Shown here: piece after piece, positions 44,558-45,923 of the stretch
Layout: the number at the start of each line of letters is the position of its first letter
Numbering within the stretch: the stretch's first letter is position 1
DNA from: a virus
IMG/VR virus record: IMGVR_UViG_3300025655_005204
Span: 1 to 45,923 of that record
Strand: one strand, 5' to 3'
DNA: 45,923 bases
Notes under the pieces: model-generated
What the model was told of the DNA's origin: nothing
The model's input: the letters and a program-made list of their open reading frames with translations, nothing else
Databases searched by the model: none
Made by a program: the position numbers and the translations under genes

Positions 44558-45923
44558 GATTGAGATCCTTTCTTATTATTTTTATTAGCAGATCTTTGTC
44601 TTTTGTACGCACTTTAATTTTACAGCCTGAAATACTCTTGTCAAGTATTATCTGCTTGCTAATTGGAACACGTAGCAGTCTATCCACGGTTCTAGCAACT
44701 GGCCTTGCTCCCATCTTTTCGTCAAAGCCGGCATTCATAATTAAATCAATGCTAGGTTCATCTATGTTCATCCTGAATCCCTTGGCTTTTAATTGTTCGG
44801 CTAATTCGTTAACAAATTTAGCAACAATTTTGCGTTTGATTAGATCGTCAAGTTTATTAAACTTACATACAGCATCAATACGGTTACGAAACTCCGGCTT
44901 GAAGAAATCTTTCATGGCCTTGTCATCTTCGCCTTCCCTGGCTGTTCTGCCAAACCCAATTGGCTCTCGTTCCATTTCCTGTGCGCCAAGGTTGCTGGTC
45001 ATAATAATAATTGTATTTCTAGCGTCTACACGCTTACCATTGGTACTAGTAACAAACCCTTCATCCATTAATTGTAGTAACACATTAGTAACGTCGGGAT
45101 GTGCTTTTTCAATCTCGTCAAATAATATTACACTGTTTGGATTTCGTTCAATGTCACGAATTAACAAACCACCGCCGAGATTGCTGTCATCGTAGCCAAC
45201 GTAGCCAGGAGGAGCACCAACAAACCGTGCCACGCTGTGTCTTTCTTGATATTCGCTCATATCATAGCGTAACAGTTTCATGTTTAACCCAGAACTAAGT
45301 TGTTTTGCCAATTCTGTTTTACCCGTACCAGTTGGACCTAAGAAAAGGAATACACCAATTGGCTTATCTGATACCGTAAGTCCAGCTTTGCTGACATAGA
45401 CTTTTTCCATAACCTTGTCAACAACGTTATCCTGGCCATATACCTCTGCTTTAATGCTGTCTTCAACGGTTGACAGGTTGTATGTTTGATTTACATGCTC
45501 GCTGAGTTGATCCAAAGGAATGCCTGTAATTTTGCTGCATTCAAGTTCAATAAGTTCTTTGGTAATGTTAGGATACTCTGATTCTAATAATCGCTGTCTA
45601 GCGCAAGCACTGTCAATGAGATCAAATGCTTTATCCGGGAGCCGCTTGTCCGTCATGAATCTAACACTTAGATCCACAGCACTGTCAATGCTGTCGGGAG
45701 CAATAAGTACATTGTGAAATTCTTCGTAGTATTTTATCGTGCCATTTAAGATTTGTTTTGCCAGCGCCGGGCTAGGTTCATCCACAGTAATTCGATAGAA
45801 CCGACGCATTAGTGCGCGATCCTTTTCAAAGCTTTCTGTGTATTCTTCCCAGGTGGTGCTGGCAATAACTTTTAGTTTATTACGACCCAAATAGGGTTTT
45901 AACATATTAGCAAAGTCTTTGCC
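44517..45923 (-). CDS. ClpA/ClpC-type AAA+ unfoldase (N-terminal part beyond window)
   Basis: The frame is open to the right edge; an internal Met at 45905 is not the start. Visible are the end of the first AAA domain (NMLKPYLGRNKLKVIASTTWEEY, with the sensor pattern) and a full second domain: Walker A GPTGTGKTELAK, pore loop GAPPGYVGYDD, Walker B VILFDEIEKAHPDV, and RPEFRNRID-type arginine finger FKPEFRNRID. Clp-family unfoldases feed substrates to ClpP or disaggregate proteins. No ClpP-binding loop assignment is made. Host-like chaperone functions occur in some large T4-like phages. Confidence 0.88.
   Translation of the reverse strand, partial: GKDFANMLKPYLGRNKLKVIASTTWEEYTESFEKDRALMRRFYRITVDEPSPALAKQILNGTIKYYEEFHNVLIAPDSIDSAVDLSVRFMTDKRLPDKAFDLIDSACARQRLLESEYPNITKELIELECSKITGIPLDQLSEHVNQTYNLSTVEDSIKAEVYGQDNVVDKVMEKVYVSKAGLTVSDKPIGVFLFLGPTGTGKTELAKQLSSGLNMKLLRYDMSEYQERHSVARFVGAPPGYVGYDDSNLGGGLLIRDIERNPNSVILFDEIEKAHPDVTNVLLQLMDEGFVTSTNGKRVDARNTIIIMTSNLGAQEMEREPIGFGRTAREGEDDKAMKDFFKPEFRNRIDAVCKFNKLDDLIKRKIVAKFVNELAEQLKAKGFRMNIDEPSIDLIMNAGFDEKMGARPVARTVDRLLRVPISKQIILDKSISGCKIKVRTKDKDLLIKIIRKDLNHGLGPIKEITVKL

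Noticed and set aside
1-45923. tRNA genes or CRISPR arrays
   Set aside because: No cloverleaf-like GTTCGA-type arms in an intergenic setting and no regularly spaced direct repeats were seen by eye; a tool scan could still find a degenerate case.

Overview
The window looks like part of a large T4-like (myovirus) phage genome from an aquatic, Gram-negative-infecting lineage. The supporting genes are a T4 gp43-type family B DNA polymerase, a gp45-type sliding clamp, a T4 RNase H-type flap exonuclease, a DsbA-like small protein next to the polymerase, and at least five YATAAATA/GATAAATA boxes placed like T4 late promoters. Genes are packed tightly, with many ATGA or TAATG stop/start overlaps. No ribosomal RNA, tRNA or CRISPR array was seen. 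The host is not identified; a lipoprotein-type autotransporter argues for a host with an outer membrane.

Layout. Positions 1-2168 are on the plus strand: the end of an unknown gene, a metallopeptidase-like/VWA protein and two small unknown genes. Everything from 2170 to the right edge is on the minus strand, so transcription runs from high to low coordinates. Reading that way: a ClpA-type AAA+ ATPase (cut by the edge) and small conserved genes (45.9-43.1 kb); two glycosyltransferase-like genes and a beta-rich protein (43.1-40.7 kb); a virion-interior or prohead-like module dominated by a 1140-residue multidomain protein (40.7-34.7 kb); a membrane operon with an ExbB/TolQ/MotA-like and an ExbD-like subunit (34.4-31.9 kb); the replication core of DsbA-like protein, polymerase and clamp, with methyltransferases, a radical SAM enzyme and a sulfotransferase between and after them (31.8-24.2 kb); a block of small unknown genes (24.1-20.3 kb); a sugar-nucleotide/glycosyltransferase operon (20.3-15.8 kb); a DNA deazaguanine transglycosylase (DpdA-like) with FolE (15.8-13.6 kb); a 1198-residue S8 serine protease autotransporter (13.2-9.6 kb); a run of small enzymes (9.5-7.6 kb); QueD and QueE (7.5-6.2 kb); and a histidine phosphatase, an MBD4-like DNA glycosylase, an SGNH-fold protein and the flap exonuclease (6.1-2.8 kb).

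How the genes fit together. FolE, QueD, QueE and a DpdA-like transglycosylase give a route from GTP to 7-carboxy-7-deazaguanine and a means of putting a deazapurine into DNA. QueC is not in the window, so the final base (CDG, preQ0 or a derivative) is open. The 1140-residue protein combines an adenylyltransferase-like domain, a complete Cu/Zn superoxide dismutase domain and a possible ADP-ribosyltransferase-like domain, with I-N-E tripeptides at the apparent domain borders. These resemble T4 prohead protease sites, so it may be an internal head polyprotein. The ExbB/ExbD-like operon, the autotransporter and the radical SAM-sulfotransferase-PRMT cassette are the other accessory systems most worth following.

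Three places (near 5.1, 22.68 and 43.91 kb) look as if one base is missing from a homopolymer run. They may be sequencing or assembly errors, or genuine frameshifts, and the affected entries are marked.
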